NCBI GenBank assembly: GCA_947652605.1
Contig: OX393578.1
Coordinates: 61,635,415-61,699,414 of the forward strand
Source of the DNA: Elmis aenea
Taxonomy: Eukaryota > Arthropoda > Insecta > Coleoptera > Elmidae
Reading direction: 5' to 3'
Length of the DNA stretch: 64,000 nt
Both the position numbers and the translations under genes were made by a program. This document shows, piece by piece, positions 36,866 through 49,169 of this stretch. The notes under the pieces are model-generated. The model was not told the origin of the DNA. It made no database searches and saw only the letters and a list, made by a program, of their open reading frames with translations. Numbering within the stretch: position 1 is the first letter of the stretch; each line of letters opens with the position of its first letter.

Positions 36866-39420
36866 TTTTCTAAAAAATAGCGGTATTATTGAATAAATGA
36901 CCAGAAACAGTTCATTCACAATAGATCCATTATATTTGTTATGTTGCAGTATTGGCAGACTACTAAACAAATCAAAAACATTTTCTTTGCTCGTACAGTA
37001 GCATTATGGGCTTATTTCTGAAATTTGTTGTTTTGAAATTGGCGAAACGAATGCAACAACTTCATATCTGTCACGATTGACAGCTGTCAAAGTTAAAGTA
37101 CAACTTTCATTTGATTGTAATAACTGAAAACAGACAATATTGTTTTACAATTTATTAAATATGTGCTAATACATGTGGCAAATTTGAATTAAATGGAGAT
37201 ATAGGAGTAATGGATTGCTTAGTTTTTTAAATACTTGGTAATTATGTTTTACAATCATGGTGTATATTTATAAACAAAATATTGTTTATAGTAGCTATGG
37301 TCTGTGATTGTTTACATGTGTCCAAAAAGAAGTTATAATGTTACATGTATTTAACAACACTAATTTTGATTAGAATTTGCAGTTCATAGTTATAGGGTAT
37401 TTTCTTTACAGTCCGATTTACTTAATGATGGTTCTATGTTTTTGTGGTCCCGTTTCAGGTCAGTTTTATATTGTCAACGTATTGAAAATGCAGATATTAG
37501 GTGCTACAAATTTTTGTTTTCATTTAAATTTTTAAAAAAAGTGGGAATACCGAATATTTCCAAAAACAGATTTTAATCCAAAGTTTCATAACAATTATTT
37601 TTGTGTAATAGCTCGAAACAAACCGTAGGCAAATATTATAATTATGATAATTTCAGTATTATCATGAACACTTATCATTCTCAGTATTTTGTATATACAA
37701 GTTTTTTAAATAAGTATAACGATTATTTTTACATGCTTATTTAAATATTAAAACTGTTTGTGATTAGTTTCATTATGTAAAACGTTGAAGTTTTAAATCA
37801 GTTTAGTATAAATAAGCTTAATTCGAGGTATTCCTGTCATAGTGCAAAACTAGTTTTAAGACTCCAATTCCTTTATAAGTTAGTTTTTTTTTTAATTATG
37901 AAAAGACAGAAAGTAGTGAAAATAATAAACAAAGACTTAAATAAAATAATTATACAACTAATTTACAAAAAAAAAACTTACATATTTTAATTTATTTAAA
38001 TTTTGTGATGAGCACGTAAGGTCTTTTTAAATTAAAAAAGGGCTGAGGAGTTCATAGTAACACACCCTGTATATTAAGCCATGCATTTTTTTATCACAAC
38101 AAAGTTGCAGAGGCTTAATACGAAATTGTATTTACTAAAATTGGAGAAATAAAAAATTGTTTTTCAAGAGTGCAACCCAAACTTCTGTTACTAATAGAAA
38201 TTAATTAATGATTTGATTATTTTTTTAACCAAAAATGTAACAGGGTTAGACATTTTGTTGTGTAATAGATGGATTGGTTAGGCTCTAATGTTTTTATGGA
38301 GAAAAATAGTGATCAACTTTGCTGTTATTGTTTCTTTCAGATAAATGACTTACATTGAACTGTTATAATTAAAAAAATTAAACTTACTTGATTGTGTTTG
38401 AAGGGTCACATCACTACATTCTATTAAAATTTGTAATCTACCTCTGTTATCAGGCTTATCTTTATGGCCCTTACCTTGTTATATACAGACACACACTAAA
38501 TATTTAGGAGCATCAACTAACATGGAATCCCAAATCTGTAGCTTTTCTGTAAATTTTTAATTATTTGTATTATTAATATTTGTTTTGAAACATAAAATGC
38601 GGCTTAATTTGAAATTTTTTGCTTTTAAAAAATTGTTAAAATGATCTTCGCTTTTTCTATTTTTACTTGGGACGAAATATACTTAACAGGTGGAGGTGTT
38701 TAATTTAAAAAAAACCGCTTTAGGCCGAGAGCTCTAGACAAAGTAAAGAAAACAATGCGTAACAAAGTCAGTCATCAATTGATGAATTTTTTTTAGATTA
38801 TTAAAATAGCACATCTTTGTGTGTACTCACAAAATGCGCTTAAAAATACATCTATTAATTTTATGTTTAAGAACGAACATTGAAAATTTGACTGTGTCTA
38901 TAATAATATGATCAATAAATTGGTAATCCTTTAATATAAAAATTCATGAACGTTCAAATAAAACTGTTACAAAATAATGTTTGTCCTACTTAGATAAATA
39001 GAAGTCTTAATTATTTTTAATTTGATTTCAGCTCACAAAAAAAAACACCTGTAGATGGCATTGCAATCATTATTTAAAAAAATTTATTTCCGTTTATTCA
39101 CTTGAATATTTTTTGGTAAAATGTGTGCGCAAAGACAACAATTTGTAACACCGAGTTACTGATCAAAAGTCTTAGTAATAACAACGGTTAGGATATAGAG
39201 TACAATTTGAAAATTAACCGTCAGTAAATTAATTTATGGATGTAATTATAACATATCATCAATTTTTGAGATATGAAATCCACTTCAATACACTTGTAGG
39301 CAATAAAATGATAAGATAAAATAATCAAAACTTTGCCAGACTTATATTAGGTGTAATAAATTTTCCTTGCAACGATTACTAATGAAAACTTTTTCGATTT
39401 TAAGAAAATTATTATTTACA
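36866..39420. other. 2.5-kb AT-rich intergenic region
   Basis: Separates the ANCHR and mannosidase II start codons. A one-sided ACACCCTGTA terminus near 38062 resembles the right end of the 30486-31324 element, without a partner. No gene or array recognised. Confidence 0.5.
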
Positions 39421-42400
39421 ATGAGGATTAAACGAGCAGTAGCCATTTTCGGATCGTTCATAACTCTTTTCGCGTGTTTTATTTTATATTTTACTATGGA
39501 CATGACAGCGTTTCCTAGTCGTAAAAGTGCTGAGCCGTTTGAGTATCAGGAAGTAAGTATAATCGTCAAGGAAAATGCGGATTTGTTTTGAGCGCAAATT
39601 TTTGTAGCACATGTGGGTGGGTTTTGAGGATAGACTTAAACAGTTGGAACATGACTTGAACAAACATAAGAACACTGTGGATGAAATAAAACAAGTGATT
39701 AAACAAATGCCAGCACATGGCCCTGGTAACAGTGGTAAAAAGGTCATTTTACCTTTGCCATTCGAAACACCAACGGAAATGATTTATGACAAAAGTTGCT
39801 CTCTACAGTTGGATACTTTGCCTTCTACAAATATTCAGGTACGAGTAGTCTTCAAAACCTTGTTATTTCATAATCTATTACTCCTGTATGACTATATTTA
39901 TTAATTCACGATAGATGTTGGATGTGTATAAACAATTAAATTTTGATAATCCTGACGGAGGAGTATGGAAGCAGGGTTGGAAAATAGAAGTGGACGAACG
40001 AAGCTGGAATAAGCACCACAAATTAAAAGTATTCGTGATACCTCATTCGCATAATGATCCCGGTTGGGTTAAAACACTAGAAGAATATTATTTATCACAG
40101 ACCAAACATATTCTAAATAATATGATCGTCAAACTGCAAGAAGATCCTAGACGGAAATTTATCTGGGCGGAAATTTCGTTTTTCTCCATGTGGTGGGACG
40201 ATTTGGACCAAAAAGACAGGGATATCGTCAGAAGGTAAAATTTGCGCTGTGAGAATTTGGTAAAGTTCATGTTGGCTTCTGCGTAGGTTGGTAAAAAACA
40301 ATCAACTGGAAATAGTTACCGGGGGTTGGGTTATGAACGATGAAGCGTGTTCGCATTGGATTTCCGTGATGCTGCAGTTGACAGAGGGCCATCAGTGGCT
40401 CCAAAAACATCTGAATTATACTCCGGAGAGCCACTGGTCGATAGACCCGTTTGGCACAAGCTCAACTCAGCCGAAACTGTTGCACGAGATGGGCCTCAAG
40501 AACATGCTTATACAGCGAGTGCATTATTCGATTAAGAAGTATTTTGCGAGGAATCAAAATTTGGAATTCCGGTGGAAGCAGCTCTGGGGTTAGTGCAATC
40601 AACGAGCGTCGATTTTCAGTTGTTATTTGAGCTTGATTTTAGATGGGAAAGGCAGCAGCGAAATTTTGACGCATATGATGCCGTTTTACAGCTATGATAT
40701 TCCTCACACCTGTGGCCCTGATCCAAAAATATGTTGCCAGTTTGATTTTAAGCGTCTGCCTGGACATGGCTTGCATTGTCCGTGGAAGGTTCCTCCTCAG
40801 GCCATCACCGATTCCAACGTTGCGCAAAAGTATGTTAATATTGATTATTTTACTCGTAAAAGTTGTGCCGTTTGTGACATTTTAAGCCTAACACTAAAGA
40901 AACAAAAATTTGGATTTTTTAAAATAGTTATTACTGTGTTGAGTATTACAAAATTGTAGATAGTAATCACCAGGCGCAAGGTCCGGAGAACATGGTGGAT
41001 CTCTTCCCAATCCTTTTCTTTTGCTTTTTTTTTAATAAACACCTAAGCACGTGTATTTATAATTTAGGGCCGAGTTACTACTGGACCAGTATCGAAAAAA
41101 ATCGTCGCTGTACAGGACGAACGTTTTATTAATTCCGCTGGGCGACGATTTTCGGTACGACCATTCGACGGAGTGGGACGTGCAGTATAACAATTACCAA
41201 GCGTTGTTCGATTTTATGAATTCAAATCTTAAAATGCACGTTCAGGTGAGACGCTGCGACCTTAGATCATATAAACTTCATGGATAACACAACACCATAG
41301 GAATATAGTTAAGACAATGTTGCCGACATGTACCTTTTTAAACCTATCTCTTTCTATATTATGTGGGCCCAATATACGCTATCTTTGTTTTGGGCCCGGG
41401 CCCGCTGTCATCGTAGCGCAACCGTGATAATAACTGTAACGTACTTCCTACCTAGCCTATACTAGCGACTGACGCGTGAATGACATTTAGATTTTTTTGC
41501 TATTAAAATCTTCGTTTAATTGAATCAATTGATTCTAATAAGCGGTGCTACTGTACTTCAATAAAACTTACTAAGTCTGATCTAATGTTATTGTATCCTC
41601 CCATATTTGACACGGAAACATCCGAGTACATTGCATCTACCAGTAGTTCAAATAACGCTTTAGTTCAAATTTCGCGCGTAACCATAGTAACGCACACGAT
41701 TTTACTCGGTGGGCACGGAAAGCGAGATAGAAATATACTTTCATATGTGTTAGAAGGAGATGTGTTAGAAGTATAATTGTACGTCTGGGATATGTGTACA
41801 ACATAGTTGCATTGTGGTAGTGTTATCCATGTAGTTTATATGATCTAAGGCTGCGAATTTCGAAGACTGTAATCGAATTCGAATTGTAGATTCAGTTTGG
41901 CACTCTGAGCGATTATTTCAAAGCAGTCCGCGCGGAAAAAAGTATGAACGAGTTTCCGACGTTGAGCGGAGATTTTTTCACTTATGCCGATCGAGACGAT
42001 CACTATTTTAGTGGATATTATACTTCGAGACCGTTTTATAAAAGAATGGATAGAATACTTCTGTCGTACATAAGGTATATTTTGAGATGTTTCGGTATTA
42101 AAACGGTTTTCTTGAGTGGAAATGTTTTAACGTTTTAGAGCTGCCGAAATAATATTGACCTTGGCTCATCTCAGCGGTAAACCGGGTTCAAAGTGGATAG
42201 CCGATGTTGACGTGGGCTTAGATAAAACAATAGCGGAAGCAAGGAGAGCCCTAGCTTTATTCCAACACCATGATGGTGTTACTGGAACCGCGAAAGACCA
42301 CGTTGTTATTGATTACGGGAAAAAGTAAGTTTTGTTTTTTAAATTCCGTTACCGAGTTTAAAGCGCTACCGGACGCCATTTTTGTTAAAAAAATTTATTT

Positions 42401-45400
42401 GTTTCGAATTTTTGTGTAACAGAATGCTGGAGGCAATTAAAGGCACCCAAAACATCATACAACAGTGCACGAATCTATTATTAATGGGGCCCCTTGCGGA
42501 AACTCCTGGCACAGACATATTGCATTATAACGTGGACGATATTCGTCATAGCCACGATGCTGTTTCCGAGCAATACACCATAACCATAGGCCCCGAACTC
42601 AGCACCAAGAAAGTCGTCATCTTCAATTCGTTACCGTCCACTCGACATGAAGTTGTTACGTTTGTGGTATCGACGCCGTTCGTTGAAGTAAATATTGCGT
42701 GAGAGTGTCGAATTCTTCGTTAATCGTAACGATTTTGCAGGTGTTGAATTGGAAAGGCGACAGGATTAAATGCCAGTTGTCCCCCGTCTTTGAGTATGGC
42801 TCGACAATGTCGAATTCCAAATATCATTTGTCGTTTACGGTGAATGTTCCCGCTTTGGGTTTAGTTAGTTTCGTTATAAATGCCGTGCTGGAAAATGATG
42901 TCCCTTCGTAAGTACACGGATTGAAAGTGGATTAATGTTTAGTGAACGCAGCAAAATGATTGTATAATCAAGACGAATTAATTTTTTAGAGAAACCGTGT
43001 ACTCGTCGATAAAAATTCTCAATCATCACGTGGACATTCAGGCCCCTCTGGGATTCCCCAATATCGAAGTGTCGTCTAGCTCAAGTCCGTTCACGATACA
43101 TAATTCTCGAGTGACCGCAGCGTTTAGTAATTTGGGTTTGCTGAAAGCTATCAAGGTCGGAGCGCACACGATTCCGGTACATTTGGATTTTGCCAGGTGA
43201 TTATTGCAACGTGTAACGACGTCAAGAAGCTACGGTTGCTCGTCTTTGTAGGTACGGGGCCAGACATACAGCCGAGCGAAGTGGGGCCTATTTATTTTTA
43301 CCCGACGGCGATGCTGTTGCGCTGCAAATCGAGAACACTATCGTGAAAGTTGTCGAAGGGCCGATATTTTCTAGAGTAATTGTGCAGTTGCCGTACGTTC
43401 ATCATACTGTAACGCTTTATAATACACCAGGTAGGCAATTGTTTCAAATTTAATTAGCGGATATGTAGAACAATTGGCTGCCAAGGAACCAAAACAAAAC
43501 AGGATTGAAAACAATAAACAAAAGAAAGCTACAAAACAAAATCGACAAGGAAAAGCGGAAACGACATTCTAGGGCTGAATGTATTATTATTTTGAGCTTC
43601 AAAAAAATTATGCAAAATTTTCATGAGGAAGAAACTGATCCAAAACCAATTACGAGAAATTCTTTCGTTCCTGTGTATTTGCCGTGTCGTATCATGCCTC
43701 AGCTTGCTTTTAAACGTTTCAGGCGCCGACGGATTAGGTTTAGAAATCGAGAATCTTGTTGAGATCGAAAAGACGTCGAATTTCGAGCTCGTCATGAGGC
43801 TGTCCACGAACATAAACAACACGGATAATTATTTTACGGACGTTAACGGATATCAGGTTCGTGTTTCGCTTACGGCAACGCCATAAATATTTATTCATGG
43901 GAATATTACAGGTGATTCGTCGTAAAAGATTTACTAAGCTGCCGTTGCAAGCAAATTATTATCCAATGCCGACGTCAATGTACATAGAAGATAAAATGAT
44001 TCGATTGACTGTTTTAACGGGCAGTCCTTTGGGGTGTGCGTCGCTCAGGGAGGGACACCTCGAGGTCATGTTAGATCGCCGGCTGAATCAAGACGACAAT
44101 TTAGGTGTCGGTCAGGGTGTCATGGATAATCATCCGACGAGACATATTTTCAGGGTTCTTTTGGAGAGGAAAACCCACGTGTGTCAGGTATTCAAAGCCT
44201 ATTTTCATGGTGTTCTAGGCTGCTAATTGAAGTTGTCTTCTGCTGTAGGGAACTGTGGATGACCACCCAGCAGGTTTTCCGTCGTTATCGGCCCACGTGG
44301 CTTTGCAGAGTTTATTAAATCCCATGATACGTTTACTTAGAACTGACGATGATGATTTAACTCCGGAGACTTCTTATTCACCGGCCCCATTAGACTTTGG
44401 AGCTGATTTTACGTTGCCGACGTTGAGAACCGGTGTGATGGTTCAAGGCCGAGATTATGTGGGTGTTGTACTTCAACGGCAATACGTCGACCTTTGTTTT
44501 GCAGATAAAGTGCTTCTGCAACAGTTTCCCTTAAGCCACGGAACGGTAAGTTTTTTCACAAGTTATTTGGGACTTGCTGTATATTATTTTGGACTTGCTG
44601 TATATTATTTGGGACTTAATCAGTGGCGTGCGGTGACTTTTCAACCAGGGGATGCTGTCCAAAAATACGATATATTAATTTTTTTAAATTTAATTTTATT
44701 CTTCGCTACTTTTTACAAAATTCGTCAATAAGAACATCATACAATTAATAAAATCAACTTACAACGGAAATAATTATCTTTGTATTAATGAATGAACCAG
44801 CCAACTCCTTGGTAAATAACTTAGAGCGTAGCGTGCGGAAATATCAATCGAGTGCGCGTGCCAAGCGAATTGTCCATAGAAGAAGCAAACCGAAAACCGC
44901 ATCCCAGCGTAAAGTTAAGCGAGGAACGACCCGGGCTTCTAGACTATAGACTGCATTGTGGTGTGCATGCGCCAAAGAAGCAGATTCCAAATCTGAATCC
45001 GTCATTCATACTCACTCCGCATTGCACGCATTTCGTCAGTAGTCAGCCGCTCGCTGGATATAGATGGGTTAATGCAAATTTTTCGAACAGACAAAACATC
45101 GTATATAATAAATATCATAATCACTTTACCAAAAATAAATCAAAGCGTAGTAAAGCTACACGAAATTCAAATATGATACGGTATGAAAATATTCTTGACG
45201 TGAATTTTAGGTGATGCGCTGCATCCACCGGATCCCTGGACCGCACGCCACTGGTACTTAATGTATATTATTTGAGACTTGCTGCATATTATTTGGGCTT
45301 GCTGCATATTATGTGGGACTTGCTGTATATTATTTGAGACTTGCTGCATATTATTTGAGACGCTGCATATTATTTGGGACTTGCTGCATATTATGTGGGA

Positions 45401-46426
45401 CGCTGTATATTATTTGAGACTTGCTGCATATTATTTGGGACTTGCTGCATATTATTTGAGACTTGCTGCATATTATTTGGGACTTGCTGCATATTATGTG
45501 GGACGCTGTATATTATTTGAGACTTGCTGCATATTATTTGAGACGCTGCATATTATTTGAGACTTGCTGCATATTATTTGGGACTTGCTGCATATTATGT
45601 GGGACTTGCTGTATATTATTTGGGACGCTGCATATTATTTGAGACGCTGCATATTATTTGAGACTTGCTGCATATTATTAGGGACTTGCTGCATATTATG
45701 TGGGACGCTGTATATTATTTGAGACTTGCTGTATATTATTTGGGACTTGCTGCATATTATTTGGGACTCACTGTGTATTATTGGGGACTTGCTGTATATT
45801 ATTTGGGACTTGCTGCATATTATTTGGGACTTGCTGCATATTATGTGGGACTTGCTGTATATTATTTGGGACGCTGCATATTATTTGAGACGCTGCATAT
45901 TATTTGAGACTTGCTGCATATTATTTGAGACTTGCTGCATATTATTTGGGACTTGCTGCATATTATGTGGGACTTGCTGTATATTATTTGGGACGCTGCA
46001 TATTATTTGAGACGCTGCATATTATTTGAGACTTGCTGCATATTATTTGGGACTTGCTGCATATTATGTGGGACGCTGTATATTATTTGAGACTTGCTGT
46101 ATATTATTTGGGACTTGCTGCATATTATGTGGGATGCTGCATATTATTTGGGACTCGCTGTATATTATTTGGGACTCACTGTATATTATTGGGGACTTGC
46201 TGTATATTATTTGGGACTTGCTGCATATTATTTGGGAATGCCCTCGTTCGAAAATCATTTTTTTTTTATCTTTAAGGTGAACCTATTTTCTTCGTTGCCC
46301 GTAACAGAAGATTACAAGCTAAGAAGGACATCTTTATCGTTCCTGCACGTGCAAGAATCTCTTAACATTATCAAAGACATTCCGTTATGTCCGATGGAAA
46401 TGCAATCTTTAATTATAAGTAGGTGA
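39421..46426 (+). CDS. Golgi alpha-mannosidase II (GH38)
   Basis: Type II Golgi enzyme trimming mannose from hybrid N-glycans to allow complex glycan synthesis. Sixteen exons: 39421-39552, 39608-39838, 39915-40234, 40287-40588, 40643-40829, 41068-41245, 41890-42074, 42139-42324, 42423-42687, 42741-42907, 42990-43196, 43252-43430, 43723-43856, 43912-44187, 44249-44545, 46277-46426; 3396 bases, 1131 residues. ATG 39421 gives [17 protein letters not shown], matching the short cytoplasmic tail plus membrane anchor of homologues; an upstream in-frame ATG at 39382 is possible. Zinc ligands and nucleophile are present: [30 protein letters not shown]. The usual His after DPFG is Thr (DPFGTSS). GGVWKQGW and [20 protein letters not shown] are strongly conserved. 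The final intron is 1.7 kb and holds a minisatellite. Confidence 0.96.
44560..46237 (+). repeat. 21/18-bp minisatellite in mannosidase intron
   Basis: Dozens of copies of TTGCTGCATATTATTTGGGAC (21 bp) and a shorter version lacking TTG (18 bp), from 44560-44620 and then 45255-46237. An inserted MITE (44621-45253) splits off the first few copies. Both unit lengths are multiples of three, so long stop-free frames arise; they are not genes. Confidence 0.93.
44621..45253. mobile_element. MITE-like insert with CAGTGGCGTGCGGT ends
   Basis: About 633 bp, ends CAGTGGCGTGCGGT / ACCGCACGCCACTG, inserted inside the minisatellite: flanks GACTTAAT on the left and TACTTAAT on the right look like an 8-bp target duplication with one change. 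The CAGTGGCGT start is shared with the element at 9632-9838. No transposase frame found; more GC-rich than its surroundings. Confidence 0.78.
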
Positions 46427-47118
46427 AAATTGAACAGGGTTGAGTATTAGTTTAATTTAAAATGTTGTGATATATTTCTTCGGGTTGGTGTTCCTCTGTG
46501 CAGACTTTTTGTGAAAGTTTGTGGTGCACCGTTTTAATAGCGTTGAAGCAAACAAATTTTAATTTATTGCTTTCAATTTGCTCTAATTTTTTTTGTGACA
46601 ATATTATGTACTCATTTGATAGAGATTTGACTATATTTCGATTTACGTTTGTAAATACAAGGAACAACATAATTTTGAAGCTGTCAATAATGCTTTTATA
46701 ATATTATACACTGTAAAACCGTAGTTCCATTGCTAATTAATGTATTGTATATTTTGGTTTTTTAATGTTTGTATAAATAAAACTGTATACACATTCAAAC
46801 TTAAATGTCATGAGAAATTTGCTGTTTGATATCGGTTCTGAAGAGGGTCCCTATAAAGTAGACGAAACTTGAGATTACTTTAAACTTGATACTATTATTT
46901 GTTTGTAAAGACTGTATTGCCTTTGTTTTTTTTTGTGTTTGAAACTAAACTGCAATAAAAATGCATAATTGTTTAATTACGAGTATTTTATTTCATCCAA
47001 CATTACTTAAAAATCACAGTTGATGGAGTAGTGTACAACAAAAGTTGTAAAATAATAGTTTAAAATAAGTATTAACACATAATTAAGCACAAAACAATTT
47101 TTTTAAAAACTTTGTTTC
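46427..47118. other. Convergent 3' flanks
   Basis: Holds the mannosidase II 3' UTR with AATAAA near 46775 and the Ada3-like gene's 3' UTR. No other feature seen. Confidence 0.5.
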
Positions 47119-48084
47119 TTAACTTTCTAAAGCGTCTATTTGTTGTTGTAGCATCATTTGTTTCCGTATTAATTTGCATCCTTTCTCTTTCATGTGTTGC
47201 ATGCTCTTCTTAACAAAAGCCGGATGGTTTTGTTTTTTGAGCAATAAGTTGATGTACAATTTTTTTATTTTACTGTCTGTTACATAAAGAGATGTCTTAA
47301 GGTCTTGTCGATGTTGGTCTTTAACAACATTTAATCTTAAACTTTTAAGTTGTTTAATATTTTGCTTCCTAATGTCTGCTAATTCGTGTTGGCACCTAAT
47401 AATGTCTAAATGAATTTCATCTTCAAATTTCGTCGCAGATTTGGCGTACTTGGCTTGTTTTTTCGTTTCAGTTTTATATTTCTTATTGAGCTGTGTTTTA
47501 GATCGTTCAAAATAAGGGCATATAGGAATGAAGTGTAGCTTGTTGTGTTCTGTGGAGTCTGTAAGGTTCTTGTTATTTTGTGATTGCGTTTTTAGTAAAA
47601 ACCGTTCGCCTAGTTCCGGAGCTCGGAATATACTTCGAGAGCTTTCTTTGATTAACTTGTTGATAAATGTCAAGTCATTAGGCGTTGTGTATGCGTAGAA
47701 AGGTTGTACGAACATCCAAAAGGTATCTGATAAAACATTTTTTAAAACGCTTATCGACCGTTGATCCTTCTCACATGTCGTGGTATCAATAGATTTGCTA
47801 GTAAATAATTGAGTGTTCAATGTTGGTAGTTTCTTTGAATTTTGTTTTCTTGATACTCTGTTATGTACCATGAGATTTTGTGCAGTCTTTTGTGTTACGT
47901 GATCATCGAGTGTTCCAAGTTTTGAAATTAACAAGCGCTGCCTCATACAACAAGACGACAGCAACGTTTCTAAATCCTGTTGCAGAAGATTCAAATCTTC
48001 CATTCTTATATATTGAACTTGTTGTTGAAGGACTGCTGTATATTGCAGTAAAAACCGTCTGCAATCTTCTTGGCTGGCAATCAA
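47119..48084 (-). CDS. Intronless Ada3-like (TADA3) protein
   Basis: One uninterrupted frame of 321 residues. The C-terminal 100 residues (from DEIHLDIIRCQHELADIRKQ on) form a coiled coil whose pattern resembles the Ada3 C-terminal domain of SAGA/ATAC histone acetyltransferase complexes; the central SIFRAPELGERF segment resembles the Ada3 region before it. The N-terminal third (LQQDLETLLSSCC) is another predicted helix. It is shorter than typical Ada3 (about 430-560 residues). Similarity is by eye and moderate. Alternatives are a diverged paralogue, a retrocopy of a multi-exon Ada3 gene, or an unrelated coiled-coil protein. Confidence 0.5.
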   Translation of the reverse strand: MIASQEDCRRFLLQYTAVLQQQVQYIRMEDLNLLQQDLETLLSSCCMRQRLLISKLGTLDDHVTQKTAQNLMVHNRVSRKQNSKKLPTLNTQLFTSKSIDTTTCEKDQRSISVLKNVLSDTFWMFVQPFYAYTTPNDLTFINKLIKESSRSIFRAPELGERFLLKTQSQNNKNLTDSTEHNKLHFIPICPYFERSKTQLNKKYKTETKKQAKYAKSATKFEDEIHLDIIRCQHELADIRKQNIKQLKSLRLNVVKDQHRQDLKTSLYVTDSKIKKLYINLLLKKQNHPAFVKKSMQHMKEKGCKLIRKQMMLQQQIDALES

Positions 48085-48860
48085 AACAATTTTTAGTATA
48101 TTAATGCCTTATTTAATGTTTTGAATTTTTTTTTAAATAGATTTGATGGACCACAATTCTCCCCCTATTACAAATCCATTAAAATGAGGATAAAGGTATT
48201 AATTTTACAAATTTTCACTTGGTAACAAGCACTTCGTTATACAGGGTGTTGCAAAAGTATATCAACAAATTTGTATTCTTTAAACTCTGACAATTAGAGT
48301 TGCTAAAGTTTAGGTTATAATTCTTTCGTTATTAAAAATTACAACATTTCTAATGTATCAAAATAAACAATTATTGACAACATGAAACATCAATTTTTGT
48401 GTGCCATGACAACATGCAGATTTTGACAGCTTGTAAATTTTTTCCAGGTCTTAAAAGTTATTTTTAAGTAAATTATACATGATGGTAAATCATTAAATCA
48501 GTGTTTTACAGCTTTTTTAATATTCTGCGTATAAGGTAATTGATTTTCTTACCTAAATAAAATTATTTTTAACATGTCTGTTCGTCTGTATAAAATCTTG
48601 CACAACTTGCTATATTGGCTATATTTTGTGTGTTCTCATGGCCTTGTTTAAAAACATTTGAAAACTCTGTACCATCCATTGTACATAAATTTCGATCTCC
48701 ATGAAAGTAACTTGAGAAAAGTATTAAAAATAGTAAGAATTTTAATAATAAATTAAAATTTTGCTTATTTTGTTTCAATAAAAAATTAAAATCTAGCGAT
48801 TTTTTTTTAGATTGAAAACCGGATTCAAAACTTGCAGTGTTATTTTGTTAATATAAAGTA
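48085..48860. other. Intergenic, AT-rich
   Basis: Contains a one-sided CAGGGTGTTGCAAAAGTA terminus near 48242 of a Tc1/mariner-like element with no right end found. No gene recognised. Confidence 0.45.
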
Positions 48861-49055
48861 TCGGGTGATCAACAATGATTGATGCCCGCTAACTTCAGAC
48901 CGAAAATAAAATAACCAAGTTTTTGTTGGTATCGCTCAGGTTGACCTGTCATTTTGTGTGTGGTTTCCCTACGCCACTGGTTTTCCCCTATGGGTTACCA
49001 ATAGTTCGAATAAAGTTCCTAACACCCTTGGCATCAATCATTTTTGATCACCCGA
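48861..49055. mobile_element. 195-bp mariner-type MITE
   Basis: Ends TCGGGTGATCAA / TTGATCACCCGA are inverted and flanked by TA on both sides (48859-48860 and 49056-49057). The outer AAAG/CTTT pair also matches. Non-coding; sits between the Ada3-like gene and LTV1. Confidence 0.8.
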
Positions 49056-49169
49056 TACTTTTCATAGCAATATCGGATTGTTTATTGTAAAATAAAAAAA
49101 CATTTTATAAGAAATTTTATTGAAATAAAAATAAAAAACGTAACACAAAAACAATTTTTTTAAACACAA

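Noticed and set aside
38040..38080. ACACCCTGTA terminus as a full transposon
   Set aside because: No matching left end was found within several kb; only a fragment.
41246..41889. GC-rich GGGCCCGGGCCC patch in mannosidase intron as an exon or island element
   Set aside because: No frame joins the flanking exons in phase, and no terminal repeats were found.
43505..43886. Basic frame near 43.5 kb (KRKRH...)
   Set aside because: It lies in a mannosidase II intron and the next exon is read in another frame.
45279..46426. Long frames of repeated LHIIW / AAYYLGL / CCILF residues
   Set aside because: They arise because the minisatellite units are multiples of three; all three frames stay open. The real coding exon starts at 46277.
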